Of a DNA stretch of 5,988 bases, positions 1-5,988 are shown piece by piece (positions within the stretch are counted from its first letter, which is position 1; every line of letters starts with the position of its first letter). Both the position numbers and the translations under genes were made by a program. Source of the stretch: Flavobacterium sp. (GTDB lineage: Bacteria > Bacteroidota > Bacteroidia > Flavobacteriales > Flavobacteriaceae); contig JAGOAF010000056.1 of assembly GCA_017984035.1 (NCBI GenBank), positions 1 through 5,988 of the forward strand. Direction: 5' to 3'. The notes beneath the pieces are model-generated. The model worked only from the letters and a program-made list of their open reading frames with translations, did not search any database and was not told the origin of the DNA.

Positions 1-108
1 GAAATGTTAGAATATATTATTAAAGTTGCTAGTGGAGAAATTAAGACTAAAGCAGCAATATTAAATCAAAATGATTTTATTCCGTGGAAACGAGGGGTAT
101 CATTATAA
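1..108 (+). CDS. uxaA: Altronate dehydratase (UxaA), C-terminal end only
   Basis: The frame is open from base 1 and ends with TAA at 106-108, giving the last 35 residues of a protein whose start lies outside the window. The tail ends [10 protein letters not shown], preceded by [12 protein letters not shown] and [13 protein letters not shown] recognise this as the usual C-terminus of the UxaA altronate dehydratase / galactarate dehydratase family in Bacteroidota. The family removes water from D-altronate to give 2-keto-3-deoxygluconate in the cytoplasm, a step in galacturonate breakdown. The neighbours fit: a convergent LacI-type regulator and, beyond it, a pectin-degrading gene cluster. A hairpin terminator starts 6 bases after the stop. 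The main alternative is another member of the same dehydratase family; the catalytic part is not visible, so the assignment rests on the tail and the context. Confidence 0.72.
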   Translation, partial: EMLEYIIKVASGEIKTKAAILNQNDFIPWKRGVSL

Positions 109-113
109 TTAAC

Positions 114-143
114 AAAAAGGGAGCTAATTTAAGCTCCCTTTTT
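114..143. terminator. Bidirectional intrinsic terminator between uxaA and the lacI-type gene
   Basis: The core stem pairs GGGAGCT (119-125) with AGCTCCC (132-138) around a six-base loop. It is extended by an A-run (114-118) pairing with a T-run (139-143). Read rightward, the stem is followed by an uninterrupted T-run to 145; read leftward, by the T-run complementary to 114-118. It lies between two convergent stop codons (106-108 and 144-146), so it can end both transcripts. Confidence 0.9.
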
Positions 144-1172
144 TTATAATTTTAATTTGTTAGACGATTTCCTTTTAAGCAATTCAGGAACTAACACTAC
201 TTTTTTCTCAATTTTTAATTGCTCTGTACTATTGATTTGTTCTAGGAATACTTTAGCGGCCATTTTGCCCATTTCCATTGGAGACTGATCTACAGAAGAA
301 ATGGATAGTTCCATAAATTTGGTAAAAGGTTCGTTTCCAAAACCTACTACACAAAATTCTTTTGGAATTTTTATCCCTTGTTCTTTTATTTCTTGAATGG
401 CACCCAGACCAGCAAAATCACTGGATGAGAAAATGGCATTCGGGGGATTGCCTAATTGCAAAAGTTTTTTTGCGGCATCTATTCCAGCATCAACATTACT
501 TTTGGTTCTCAAAACATATTCCTCTTTGAAAGGGAAGCCGTTATCTAGCAATGCTTGTTTATATCCTTGGAAACGATTTTGATAAATTTCTAAAGATTGG
601 TCACCTGCCAAATGTGCAATTGCTGTACATCCTTGGTCTATTAAATGTTTTGTTGCGATATAACCACCTTCAAAGTCATTAATTGTAACCGAACTCACTC
701 CATCTACATTCATTTTTCTATCGAAAAAAACCAAAGGAACATTTTTAGCAATTACTCGTTTAATAATATGCTCATTTTCTGAACTTACATTGGATATAGA
801 CATAAGAATTCCATCAACCTGAGCATTTAGAAGTGTATTGATATTTTCGATTTCTCTTTTTTCATCTTCATGTGTTTGGCAAATAATTACATGATATCCT
901 TCTGGATGTAATTCTTCTTCAATACCACGAATAACAGAGGCGAAAAAGTTACTGTCAATTCTTGGTACAATAACCCCGACATTGTTGCTTTTACCACTGC
1001 GAAGTGCTTGTGCCAATTTATTTTGTTTGTAATTCATTTTAGCCGCTGCTTCTAAGACCAATTTTCTTGTAGCGGGACTAATTTTAGGATTATTGTTTAA
1101 AGCTCGAGATACAGTTGCAGCTGTTATATCAAGTTTTTTGGCAATATCATAGATGGTAACTTTTTCAGACAT
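144..1172 (-). CDS. LacI-family transcriptional regulator, probable regulator of pectin/uronate genes
   Basis: This 342-residue protein has the full length and layout of the LacI/GalR family. The helix-turn-helix covers about residues 5-27 (IYDIAKKL, then ITAATVSRALNN). The hinge helix is NKLAQALRSG (51-60), containing the leucine that inserts into the central CG step of the operator. A periplasmic-binding-protein-like ligand domain follows from about residue 63 (VGVIVP) to the end. The recognition helix carries ATVSR, as in CcpA, whose sites resemble TGTAA-n-CG-n-TTACA. A perfect palindrome of that form sits at 1391-1404 in front of the divergent GH28 gene. The start is the ATG at 1170-1172, which gives the standard short N-terminus before the helix-turn-helix; no Shine-Dalgarno is seen. 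The gene lies between uxaA (convergent) and the pectin cluster (divergent), so a uronate-derived effector is likely, but the ligand cannot be read from sequence. Family is certain; regulon is inference. Confidence 0.93.
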   Translation of the reverse strand: MSEKVTIYDIAKKLDITAATVSRALNNNPKISPATRKLVLEAAAKMNYKQNKLAQALRSGKSNNVGVIVPRIDSNFFASVIRGIEEELHPEGYHVIICQTHEDEKREIENINTLLNAQVDGILMSISNVSSENEHIIKRVIAKNVPLVFFDRKMNVDGVSSVTINDFEGGYIATKHLIDQGCTAIAHLAGDQSLEIYQNRFQGYKQALLDNGFPFKEEYVLRTKSNVDAGIDAAKKLLQLGNPPNAIFSSSDFAGLGAIQEIKEQGIKIPKEFCVVGFGNEPFTKFMELSISSVDQSPMEMGKMAAKVFLEQINSTEQLKIEKKVVLVPELLKRKSSNKLKL

Positions 1173-1202
1173 TTTTTAACTATGTGAGTTTGGTAAAAGT
1201 AG

Positions 1203-1210
1203 CAAAAATA
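1203..1210 (-). promoter_or_regulatory. Possible -7 element for the lacI-type gene
   Basis: On the minus strand this reads TATTTTTG, a match to the Bacteroidota -7 consensus TAnnTTTG, ending 30 bases before the regulator's ATG. That distance is close to the corresponding spacing for the GH28 gene. No TTTG -33 partner is found at the usual 19-21 base distance, and an identical octamer occurs further up at 1252-1259, so the call is weak. Confidence 0.25.
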
Positions 1211-1321
1211 TATTTTAATGTTATTAATAGTGTATTTTTAAAACTATTTTACAAAAATAATGGGTTTTGGGAAATGTTTAATTTGTTCGTAATAAATTTA
1301 AAGTTAATCAAAATTTATGTT

Positions 1322-1353
1322 AGATTTAATTTATTATCTATTAATTTAAATCT
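1322..1353. repeat. AT-rich inverted repeat upstream of the GH28 promoter
   Basis: AGATTTAA (1322-1329) is repeated inverted as TTAAATCT (1346-1353) with a 16-base gap. It lies just upstream of the predicted -33 box. It could be an upstream protein-binding site, but in DNA this AT-rich such repeats also arise by chance. The arms do not match the palindrome at 1391-1404. Confidence 0.3.
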
Positions 1354-1358
1354 GTTTT

Positions 1359-1390
1359 TTTGTCTTTTTTGAATTTAATCATTAGATTTG
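1359..1390 (+). promoter_or_regulatory. Bacteroidota-type sigma promoter of the GH28 gene
   Basis: A TTTG -33 box (1359-1362) is followed after 20 bases by TAGATTTG (1383-1390), which fits the -7 consensus TAnnTTTG at every fixed position. Spacing is in the normal range. The transcription start would fall near 1394, leaving an untranslated leader of about 30 bases before the ATG at 1426. The start lies inside the palindromic operator, which points to repression by blocking initiation. Confidence 0.7.
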
Positions 1391-1404
1391 TGTAATCGAT
1401 TACA
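1391..1404. promoter_or_regulatory. LacI-family operator palindrome TGTAATCGATTACA
   Basis: TGTAATCGATTACA is a perfect 14-base palindrome centred on CG, the form typical of LacI/GalR operators and matching the CcpA-site pattern TGTAAnCGnTTACA. It directly abuts the -7 element (ends 1390) and covers the predicted transcription start. The divergent gene encodes a LacI-family protein with an ATVSR recognition helix and a hinge leucine. Binding by that protein is inferred, not shown; a regulator encoded elsewhere could also use the site. Confidence 0.8.
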
Positions 1405-1425
1405 GTAATTTCAATCTATTTTTTT

Positions 1426-2877
1426 ATGAAAAGATTTTATCAAGTTTTTATTCCAAGTCAATCTAAGTCTAGATTTTATCTTTCTTTCGGCTTGTTGTTT
1501 TTATTTATTTTATCTTCTAAAGGTCAGGAAGTAGTTACCTCAAGAGAAGCTTGGTCAAAGTTGCCTGAAATATTAAAAGGAATTACTGCACCTGTATTTC
1601 CAGCCAAAACTTATAATGTTTTAGATTTTGGAGCTAAGCCTGATGGGATTTTTGATAATACGATTGCAATTAAAAAAGCGATACAAAAATGTTCTAGTAA
1701 GGGAGGTGGGATTGTTTTAGTTCCTGCAGGAAAATTCTTTACAGGTCCAATTCATTTGGAGAGTAATGTAAATTTTCATTTGGCAGAAGGAGCTGAAATT
1801 TTATTTAGCACTGACCCATCTGTTTATCCAATTGTTCATACTTCATTTGAAGGAACTGAATTAATGAATTATTCCCCTCTTATATACGCCTTCAACAAAA
1901 AAAATATTGCAGTTACAGGTAAAGGAACTCTGAATGGACAAAGTAGCAATGAGAATTGGTGGCCATGGTGTAGCAGTCCGAGATACGGTTGGAAAAAAGA
2001 CACTCCTAATCAAAAAGCGGATGTGAGTAAATTAATGGAAATGGCTGATAATGGTATTCCAGTAGCTGAAAGGGTTTTTGGGAAAGGACATTATTTGCGA
2101 CCTAATTTTATTGAATTTTTCGAATGCACTAATGCTATGATCGAAGGGGTTAAAATTGTAAATACTCCTTTTTGGGTAATTCATCCTATAAAATCAGTGA
2201 ACGTTATTGTTGACGGCGTAACTATTAAAAGTCATGGGCCAAATAACGATGGTTGTGATCCAGAATATTCTAAAAACGTATGGATAAAAAACACCACTTT
2301 TGATACTGGAGATGACTGTATCGCTATAAAATCTGGTAGAGATAATGATGGTAGACGAGTTGCAATAAAGAGTGAAAATATCATTGTTCAAGATTGTAAA
2401 ATGTATGATGGTCATGGAGGAGTTACAATTGGAAGTGAAATCTCGGCTGGTGTAAGAAATGTCTATGTTGAAAATTGTTTGATGGATAGTCCAGAGTTAG
2501 ATAGGGCTATAAGAATCAAATCCAATTCGCGAAGAGGAGGTTTGATTGAAAACGTTTTTGTGCGAAACATTAAAGTAGGCGAAGTAAAAGAATCTGTTCT
2601 TGGTATTGATTTACATTATGGCGTGCATGGAAACCAAACAGGTAATTATATGCCTCAAGTTCAAAATATATTTATTGAAAATTCAACCGTCAAGAACGGA
2701 GGATTATATGGTATTTTAGCCAAAGGACATAAAGGGTATCCAATAAAGAATATTCGATTTCAAGATGTTACCATTGAACAAGTCGAAACGGATTATTTAA
2801 TAGAAAATGTTGAAGGTGTAAAATTAATCAACACCTACATTAACGGTCATTTGATGGAAAGTCCAAAAAATAATTAG
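1426..2877 (+). CDS. Exported glycoside hydrolase family 28 (polygalacturonase-like)
   Basis: This 483-residue protein belongs to GH28, the inverting parallel beta-helix hydrolases that cut alpha-1,4 galacturonide bonds in pectin. Residues 1-33 form a signal peptide: a basic stretch, then the hydrophobic FGLLFLFIL, with no lipobox cysteine, so a periplasmic or secreted product is expected. The N-terminal family motif YNVLDFGAKPDG is at 63-74. All GH28 active-site motifs are present: NND with D275, GDD with D296 and D297, GHG with H330, and RIK with R363 and K365. The WW-rich insert near 178-182 and the RPNFIEF/TPFW segments (225-250) resemble Bacteroidota exo-acting members that trim oligogalacturonides. 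Exo versus endo action and exact substrate (homogalacturonan or rhamnogalacturonan) remain inference. It has its own promoter and operator directly upstream and a hairpin terminator 47 bases after its stop. No Shine-Dalgarno is seen; the ATG is the only start giving an intact signal peptide. Confidence 0.95.
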   Translation: MKRFYQVFIPSQSKSRFYLSFGLLFLFILSSKGQEVVTSREAWSKLPEILKGITAPVFPAKTYNVLDFGAKPDGIFDNTIAIKKAIQKCSSKGGGIVLVPAGKFFTGPIHLESNVNFHLAEGAEILFSTDPSVYPIVHTSFEGTELMNYSPLIYAFNKKNIAVTGKGTLNGQSSNENWWPWCSSPRYGWKKDTPNQKADVSKLMEMADNGIPVAERVFGKGHYLRPNFIEFFECTNAMIEGVKIVNTPFWVIHPIKSVNVIVDGVTIKSHGPNNDGCDPEYSKNVWIKNTTFDTGDDCIAIKSGRDNDGRRVAIKSENIIVQDCKMYDGHGGVTIGSEISAGVRNVYVENCLMDSPELDRAIRIKSNSRRGGLIENVFVRNIKVGEVKESVLGIDLHYGVHGNQTGNYMPQVQNIFIENSTVKNGGLYGILAKGHKGYPIKNIRFQDVTIEQVETDYLIENVEGVKLINTYINGHLMESPKNN

Positions 2878-2924
2878 ATTACAAACAAAATACAAGATTG
2901 TTACAATTTTGAATTTGATTTATT

Positions 2925-2956
2925 GGGGACTGATGTGAAATCACGTCCCTTTTTTT
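2925..2956 (+). terminator. Intrinsic terminator between the GH28 and DUF4861 genes
   Basis: GGGAC (2926-2930) pairs with GTCCC (2945-2949). Inside it TGAT (2931-2934) pairs with ATCA (2940-2943), with a five-base loop and one bulged C at 2944. A run of seven T follows (2950-2956). It sits only 21 bases before the next ATG, leaving too little room for a separate full promoter after it. The downstream genes therefore depend on partial read-through or on a promoter before the hairpin that I could not identify. Confidence 0.8.
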
Positions 2957-2977
2957 AAATATTAAATAATTATAATT

Positions 2978-3940
2978 ATGAAAAAAAAGTTAGTACTCGT
3001 TGTATTTTTAAGTACAGTTTCGGTTCAATTTCATTCTATGTTAAGCCAATCTATAAATCAAAAAACATATGCAGAAGTTTCTGTTAAAGAGGGTGGTAAA
3101 TGGGAAGGCAGAAAGTACATTGGGGGAACGTTTAAAAATGTTCAAAAACTAAAATTAGCTCCCGAGCATACCGACCATTCGTTTGACATTCGCTATGAAG
3201 GGCCAGGTTGGGAGAGTAATCAAATTGGTTACCGCTTGTATTTGGATTGGCGCAATGCCATTGATATTTTTGGCAAGAAAACAGAAAATATAATTTTGCC
3301 TAATGTTGGGCAAGATGGTTTTGATTCATATCATGAAATGAGCGATTGGGGTTCTGATATTCTAAAAGCAGGAAAAGGAATTGGAATAGGATCGATTGAC
3401 CGTTATTTGAACAACGAAAGATTACATTTTTACGAAGTGGATTCCACCATTGCGACGGTTGCTAATACAGCTAAGAATTCAGTGGTAAAAGTGAATTATT
3501 TTGGTTGGAAAACAGCTTCAGATAAAATTAATTTCACTTCTGAATTAACAATTAGTCCTGATCAACGCTATACAAAACATCGTATACAACCCTCAAAAGC
3601 TATTGCAGGGATTTGTACTGGAATTGTAAAACAAAAAAACACAGAAGTTTATAGAAAACAAAGTGCCAATAAAAAATGGGCTTATTTAGCTACTTACGGT
3701 AAACAATCGTTAGTTCCAGACCAATTAGGAATGGCAATTTTTTATCAAACTACAACTATTGAAAAAGAGGAAGATGCTGAGTTTGATTATCTATTACTTT
3801 TCAAACCGACTACAAAAGCAGTTGATTTTTATTTTCTGGGTGCTTGGGAGCAAGAACCGAATGGGATCAAAAGTAAAGAAGCATTCATCACTTATTTAGA
3901 TGAAAAATTAAAAGTTTTGAACCGTAATAATAATCTTTAA
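2978..3940 (+). CDS. Exported DUF4861 protein, function unknown
   Basis: This 320-residue protein has a Sec signal peptide at about 1-24 (MKKK, then LVLVVFLSTV) without a lipobox, so it is probably periplasmic. I recognise the DUF4861 family from YEGPGWESNQIGYRLYLDWR (73-92) with IDIFGKK (95-101), and from YHEMSDWGSDILKAGKGIGIG (118-138). The family is known from Bacteroidota and other bacteria, commonly beside GH105, GH28 and pectate lyase genes, and I know of no firmly established activity. The many conserved aromatic and acidic residues (W78, Y85, D90, H119, D123, W124) suggest a carbohydrate-binding or enzymatic role, which is inference. Its stop is 4 bases before the ATG of the GH105 gene, so the two are almost certainly co-transcribed and probably translationally coupled. 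The ATG at 2978 gives the full signal peptide; only an AT-rich leader precedes it. Confidence 0.85.
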   Translation: MKKKLVLVVFLSTVSVQFHSMLSQSINQKTYAEVSVKEGGKWEGRKYIGGTFKNVQKLKLAPEHTDHSFDIRYEGPGWESNQIGYRLYLDWRNAIDIFGKKTENIILPNVGQDGFDSYHEMSDWGSDILKAGKGIGIGSIDRYLNNERLHFYEVDSTIATVANTAKNSVVKVNYFGWKTASDKINFTSELTISPDQRYTKHRIQPSKAIAGICTGIVKQKNTEVYRKQSANKKWAYLATYGKQSLVPDQLGMAIFYQTTTIEKEEDAEFDYLLLFKPTTKAVDFYFLGAWEQEPNGIKSKEAFITYLDEKLKVLNRNNNL

Positions 3941-3944
3941 TAAG

Positions 3945-5141
3945 ATGAAAAAGAGTGTCTATTTAATTGTTTTTATTTGTCTATTTCTTTTGTTCCATTT
4001 CAAATTAGATGCACAAGAAAGTAACCAAACCATTTCTTCAAATCTTAAATGGTCCGAGCGAATGGCTCTTTCAATAATTAAAAGACATCCAAAAGCTTGG
4101 CAAATCGACTATCATCCTGAGCCCAAGTGGGATTATAAAATAGGGATGATTTTAACTGCTTTTGAAAAATTAAATGCACAGAAAAATTCGCAAATTTATT
4201 ACGATTACGTTAAGGACTATGCAGATATTTTTATTGATAAAGAGGGCAGATTCCCAAATTTTAATCCAGAAGATCATAATATTGATTTTATCAATGCGGG
4301 AAAAATTCTTTTTGGATTGTATGATAAAACAAAGGATTCAAAATATTTAACAGCTTTAAAAACCTTAAGAAATCAATTTGATACTCATCCAAGAACGGTT
4401 TCGGGCGGTTTTTGGCACAAAAAAATCTATCCTAATCAAATGTGGCTTGATGGCTTGTACATGGGGCAACCTTTTTATGCAAGATTCACCACTACATTTG
4501 AAAATGGTAGTAAATTAGATGATGTTGCGCATCAGTTTCAAATATTGCATAACCGCACTTTAGATCCAAAAACAGGATTGTTTTTTCATGCTTTTGATGA
4601 GAGTAAACAAATGCCATGGGCTAACAAAGAAACAGGTACTGCACCCCATATTTGGCTTAGAGCTATTGGATGGTATGCGATGTCTTTGGTAGATGTTTTG
4701 GATTATTTTCCTGTAAATCATCCTAAACGCGCAATGTTAATTGCCCATTTACAAGAATTAACTACTGCTATTTCAAAATTTCAAGATGCATCAGGACTCT
4801 GGTATCAAATACCAAATAGACAGACGGGTGAAGGAAATTATTTAGAAGCTTCAGGTTCTTCCATGATTGTTTATGCAATTGCAAAAGGAGTGCATAAAGG
4901 GTATTTGACTTCAAACTTTGAAAAAATTGCTCAAAATGGATTCAATGGTTTAATTACCAAATTAATTAAGGTTGATGCGAATGGCGAATTGCATATTACA
5001 CAAGTGTGTAAAAGCGCCGGACTTGGTGGCAATCCCTATAGAGATGGCTCATATGAATATTATATGAGTGAAAAAGTGGTAACTGATAATTCGCATGGAT
5101 TGGGGGCATTTTTATTGGCTGCTATTGAACTAGATAAATAA
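3945..5141 (+). CDS. Exported GH105 unsaturated uronyl hydrolase, copy 1
   Basis: This 398-residue protein is a full-length GH105 enzyme (YteR/YesR type, alpha6/alpha6 barrel). The family removes 4,5-unsaturated galacturonate or glucuronate from the non-reducing end of oligosaccharides made by polysaccharide lyases. A signal peptide (1-23) ends LDA before QE. Family landmarks are LKWSERMALSI (34-44), WDY (62-64), NID with D114, and the catalytic region QMWLDGLYMG with D169, corresponding to the YteR general acid Asp143. Further on are HAFDES (215-220), RAIGWY, and the C-terminal CKSAGLGG (from C355) with RDGSYEYYMSE (366-376). It follows the DUF4861 gene by 4 bases and precedes a paralogous GH105 by 17 bases. 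It has HAF where the second copy has HGW, so the aromatic residue at that sugar-binding position is Phe rather than Trp. The preferred substrate (unsaturated rhamnogalacturonan or homogalacturonan fragments) cannot be decided from sequence. Confidence 0.95.
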   Translation: MKKSVYLIVFICLFLLFHFKLDAQESNQTISSNLKWSERMALSIIKRHPKAWQIDYHPEPKWDYKIGMILTAFEKLNAQKNSQIYYDYVKDYADIFIDKEGRFPNFNPEDHNIDFINAGKILFGLYDKTKDSKYLTALKTLRNQFDTHPRTVSGGFWHKKIYPNQMWLDGLYMGQPFYARFTTTFENGSKLDDVAHQFQILHNRTLDPKTGLFFHAFDESKQMPWANKETGTAPHIWLRAIGWYAMSLVDVLDYFPVNHPKRAMLIAHLQELTTAISKFQDASGLWYQIPNRQTGEGNYLEASGSSMIVYAIAKGVHKGYLTSNFEKIAQNGFNGLITKLIKVDANGELHITQVCKSAGLGGNPYRDGSYEYYMSEKVVTDNSHGLGAFLLAAIELDK

Positions 5142-5158
5142 ACTAAAATCAAATTCTA

Positions 5159-5988
5159 ATGAAAAACTTTCTTTTAAACACAAAAAAAATAATTACCCTA
5201 TTGGTTGTTCTGGCTGGTTTTGTGCTCAATGCTCAAGAAACGGCTCAAATTTCAAACCAATTGAAATGGTCGGAAAGAATGGCTTTATCCATTATGAAAC
5301 GACATCCAGAATCGTATCAAATTGACGATAAAAAGACCCCACAATGGGATTATGTACATGCATTGGTATTAACTTCTTTCGAAGCATTATATAAAAATAC
5401 AAATGATCAAAAGTATTATAATTATATAAAACAATATGCAGATGCTACGATTGATCAAAATGGGGAGGTTTCTTCGTATAAATTTGACACTTATAATATT
5501 GATATGGTTACCGCTGGTCGATTGCTCTTTAATTTGTATACAACAACTAAAGATACTCGCTATTTAAAAGTGATGCAATTGTTGAGAAAACAAATAACAG
5601 AACAACCAAGAACAGCAAGTGGTGGTTTCTGGCATAAAAAAATCTATCCTAATCAAATGTGGTTAGACGGTTTGTACATGGGAGAGCCCTTTTATGCACA
5701 ATATACTACGCAATTTGAAAACGGAGTTAAGTTAGATGATATTGCTTATCAATTTGAGTTGATTCAGTTGCATGCAACTGATCCAAAAACAGGATTGTTG
5801 TATCACGGCTGGGACGAAAGTAAACAAATGCCGTGGGCCGATAAAACGACTGGTTGTTCTCCTAACTTTTGGTCAAGATCTATTGGATGGTATGTGATGG
5901 CATTAGTAGATGTTTTAGATTACTTCCCTGAAAATCATCCCAAAAGAAAATCATTAATTGGGTATTTGAATGCCATTTCGAATAGTTT
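5159..5988 (+). CDS. Exported GH105 unsaturated uronyl hydrolase, copy 2, cut by the window end
   Basis: The ATG at 5159-5161 opens a frame that stays open to the window end, giving 276 residues of an expected total near 400. The missing part is the C-terminal CxxAGLGG/RDGSYEYY region. The signal peptide (1-25) ends LNA before QE, the same cleavage context as copy 1. Landmarks are LKWSERMALSI (35-45), WDY (63-65), NID with D115, QMWLDGLYMG with catalytic D170, and HGWDES (216-221) with the usual Trp218. A gap-free alignment by eye to copy 1 gives about 59% identity over 240 residues, rising to about 35 of 40 around the catalytic Asp. The two are therefore clear tandem paralogues within GH105. 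The 17-base spacer contains no promoter or terminator, so the gene is read in the same transcript. Confidence 0.93.
   Translation, partial: MKNFLLNTKKIITLLVVLAGFVLNAQETAQISNQLKWSERMALSIMKRHPESYQIDDKKTPQWDYVHALVLTSFEALYKNTNDQKYYNYIKQYADATIDQNGEVSSYKFDTYNIDMVTAGRLLFNLYTTTKDTRYLKVMQLLRKQITEQPRTASGGFWHKKIYPNQMWLDGLYMGEPFYAQYTTQFENGVKLDDIAYQFELIQLHATDPKTGLLYHGWDESKQMPWADKTTGCSPNFWSRSIGWYVMALVDVLDYFPENHPKRKSLIGYLNAISNS

Noticed and set aside
397..582. Rightward open frame of 61 codons
   Set aside because: It is antisense within the lacI-type gene, whose minus-strand frame is clearly a full-length family member.
1184..1372. Small rightward open frame of 62 codons in the divergent spacer
   Set aside because: Its product is low-complexity and reflects AT-rich noncoding DNA; it overlaps the predicted -33 region and has no recognisable family.
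2194..2415. Leftward open frame of 73 codons
   Set aside because: It is antisense across the GH28 catalytic motifs, so it is a shadow of the real gene.
2870..2883. GATTACA half-site at the end of the GH28 gene as a second operator
   Set aside because: Only 9 of 14 positions match the palindrome at 1391-1404 and the left half is not conserved; it also overlaps the stop codon.
2897..2907. Short palindrome ATTGT-T-ACAAT before the internal terminator as an operator or promoter part
   Set aside because: Five-base arms in AT-rich DNA are expected by chance; a nearby near-match to the -7 box (2904-2911) has one mismatch and no -33 partner.
1..5988. A novel defence, mobile or RNA-based system
   Set aside because: All sizeable open frames belong to uronate/pectin families or their regulator; there are no transposase, integrase, direct-repeat arrays, tRNA or structured noncoding regions visible.

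Overview
The window looks like chromosomal DNA of a flavobacterium-like member of the Bacteroidota. It is strongly AT-rich, coding starts lack Shine-Dalgarno sequences, a promoter fits the Bacteroidota pattern (TTTG, about 20 bases, TAnnTTTG), and the gene content is that of a Bacteroidota pectin/uronate utilisation locus. The genus is inference; there is no rRNA or other marker gene here.

Layout: (1) 1-108 is the last 35 codons of a rightward gene, read as altronate dehydratase (uxaA), the cytoplasmic enzyme of galacturonate catabolism. (2) A symmetric hairpin at 114-143 is a shared terminator for this gene and for the convergent LacI-family regulator at 144-1172 (minus strand). (3) The 253-base divergent spacer at 1173-1425 holds no gene. 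It carries a good Bacteroidota promoter (1359-1390) followed directly by a perfect 14-base palindrome (1391-1404) of LacI-operator type. (4) Four rightward genes for exported proteins follow: a GH28 polygalacturonase (1426-2877), a DUF4861 protein (2978-3940), a GH105 unsaturated uronyl hydrolase (3945-5141) and a second, paralogous GH105 cut off by the window end (5159-5988). A hairpin terminator at 2925-2956 separates the GH28 gene from the other three.

Working together (inference): GH28 releases galacturonate from pectic oligosaccharides in the periplasm. The two GH105 enzymes remove the 4,5-unsaturated uronic acid left at the non-reducing end by pectate or rhamnogalacturonan lyases encoded elsewhere. 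The uronate is imported and passes through altronate to 2-keto-3-deoxygluconate by way of UxaA. The LacI-type regulator probably represses the rightward cluster by binding the palindrome over the transcription start, released by a uronate-derived ligand. The DUF4861 protein is the one component of unknown function.

I found no CRISPR array, RNA gene, mobile element or clearly novel system. The most useful leads are the operator/promoter arrangement, the DUF4861 protein, the diverged tandem GH105 pair and the terminator inside the cluster.
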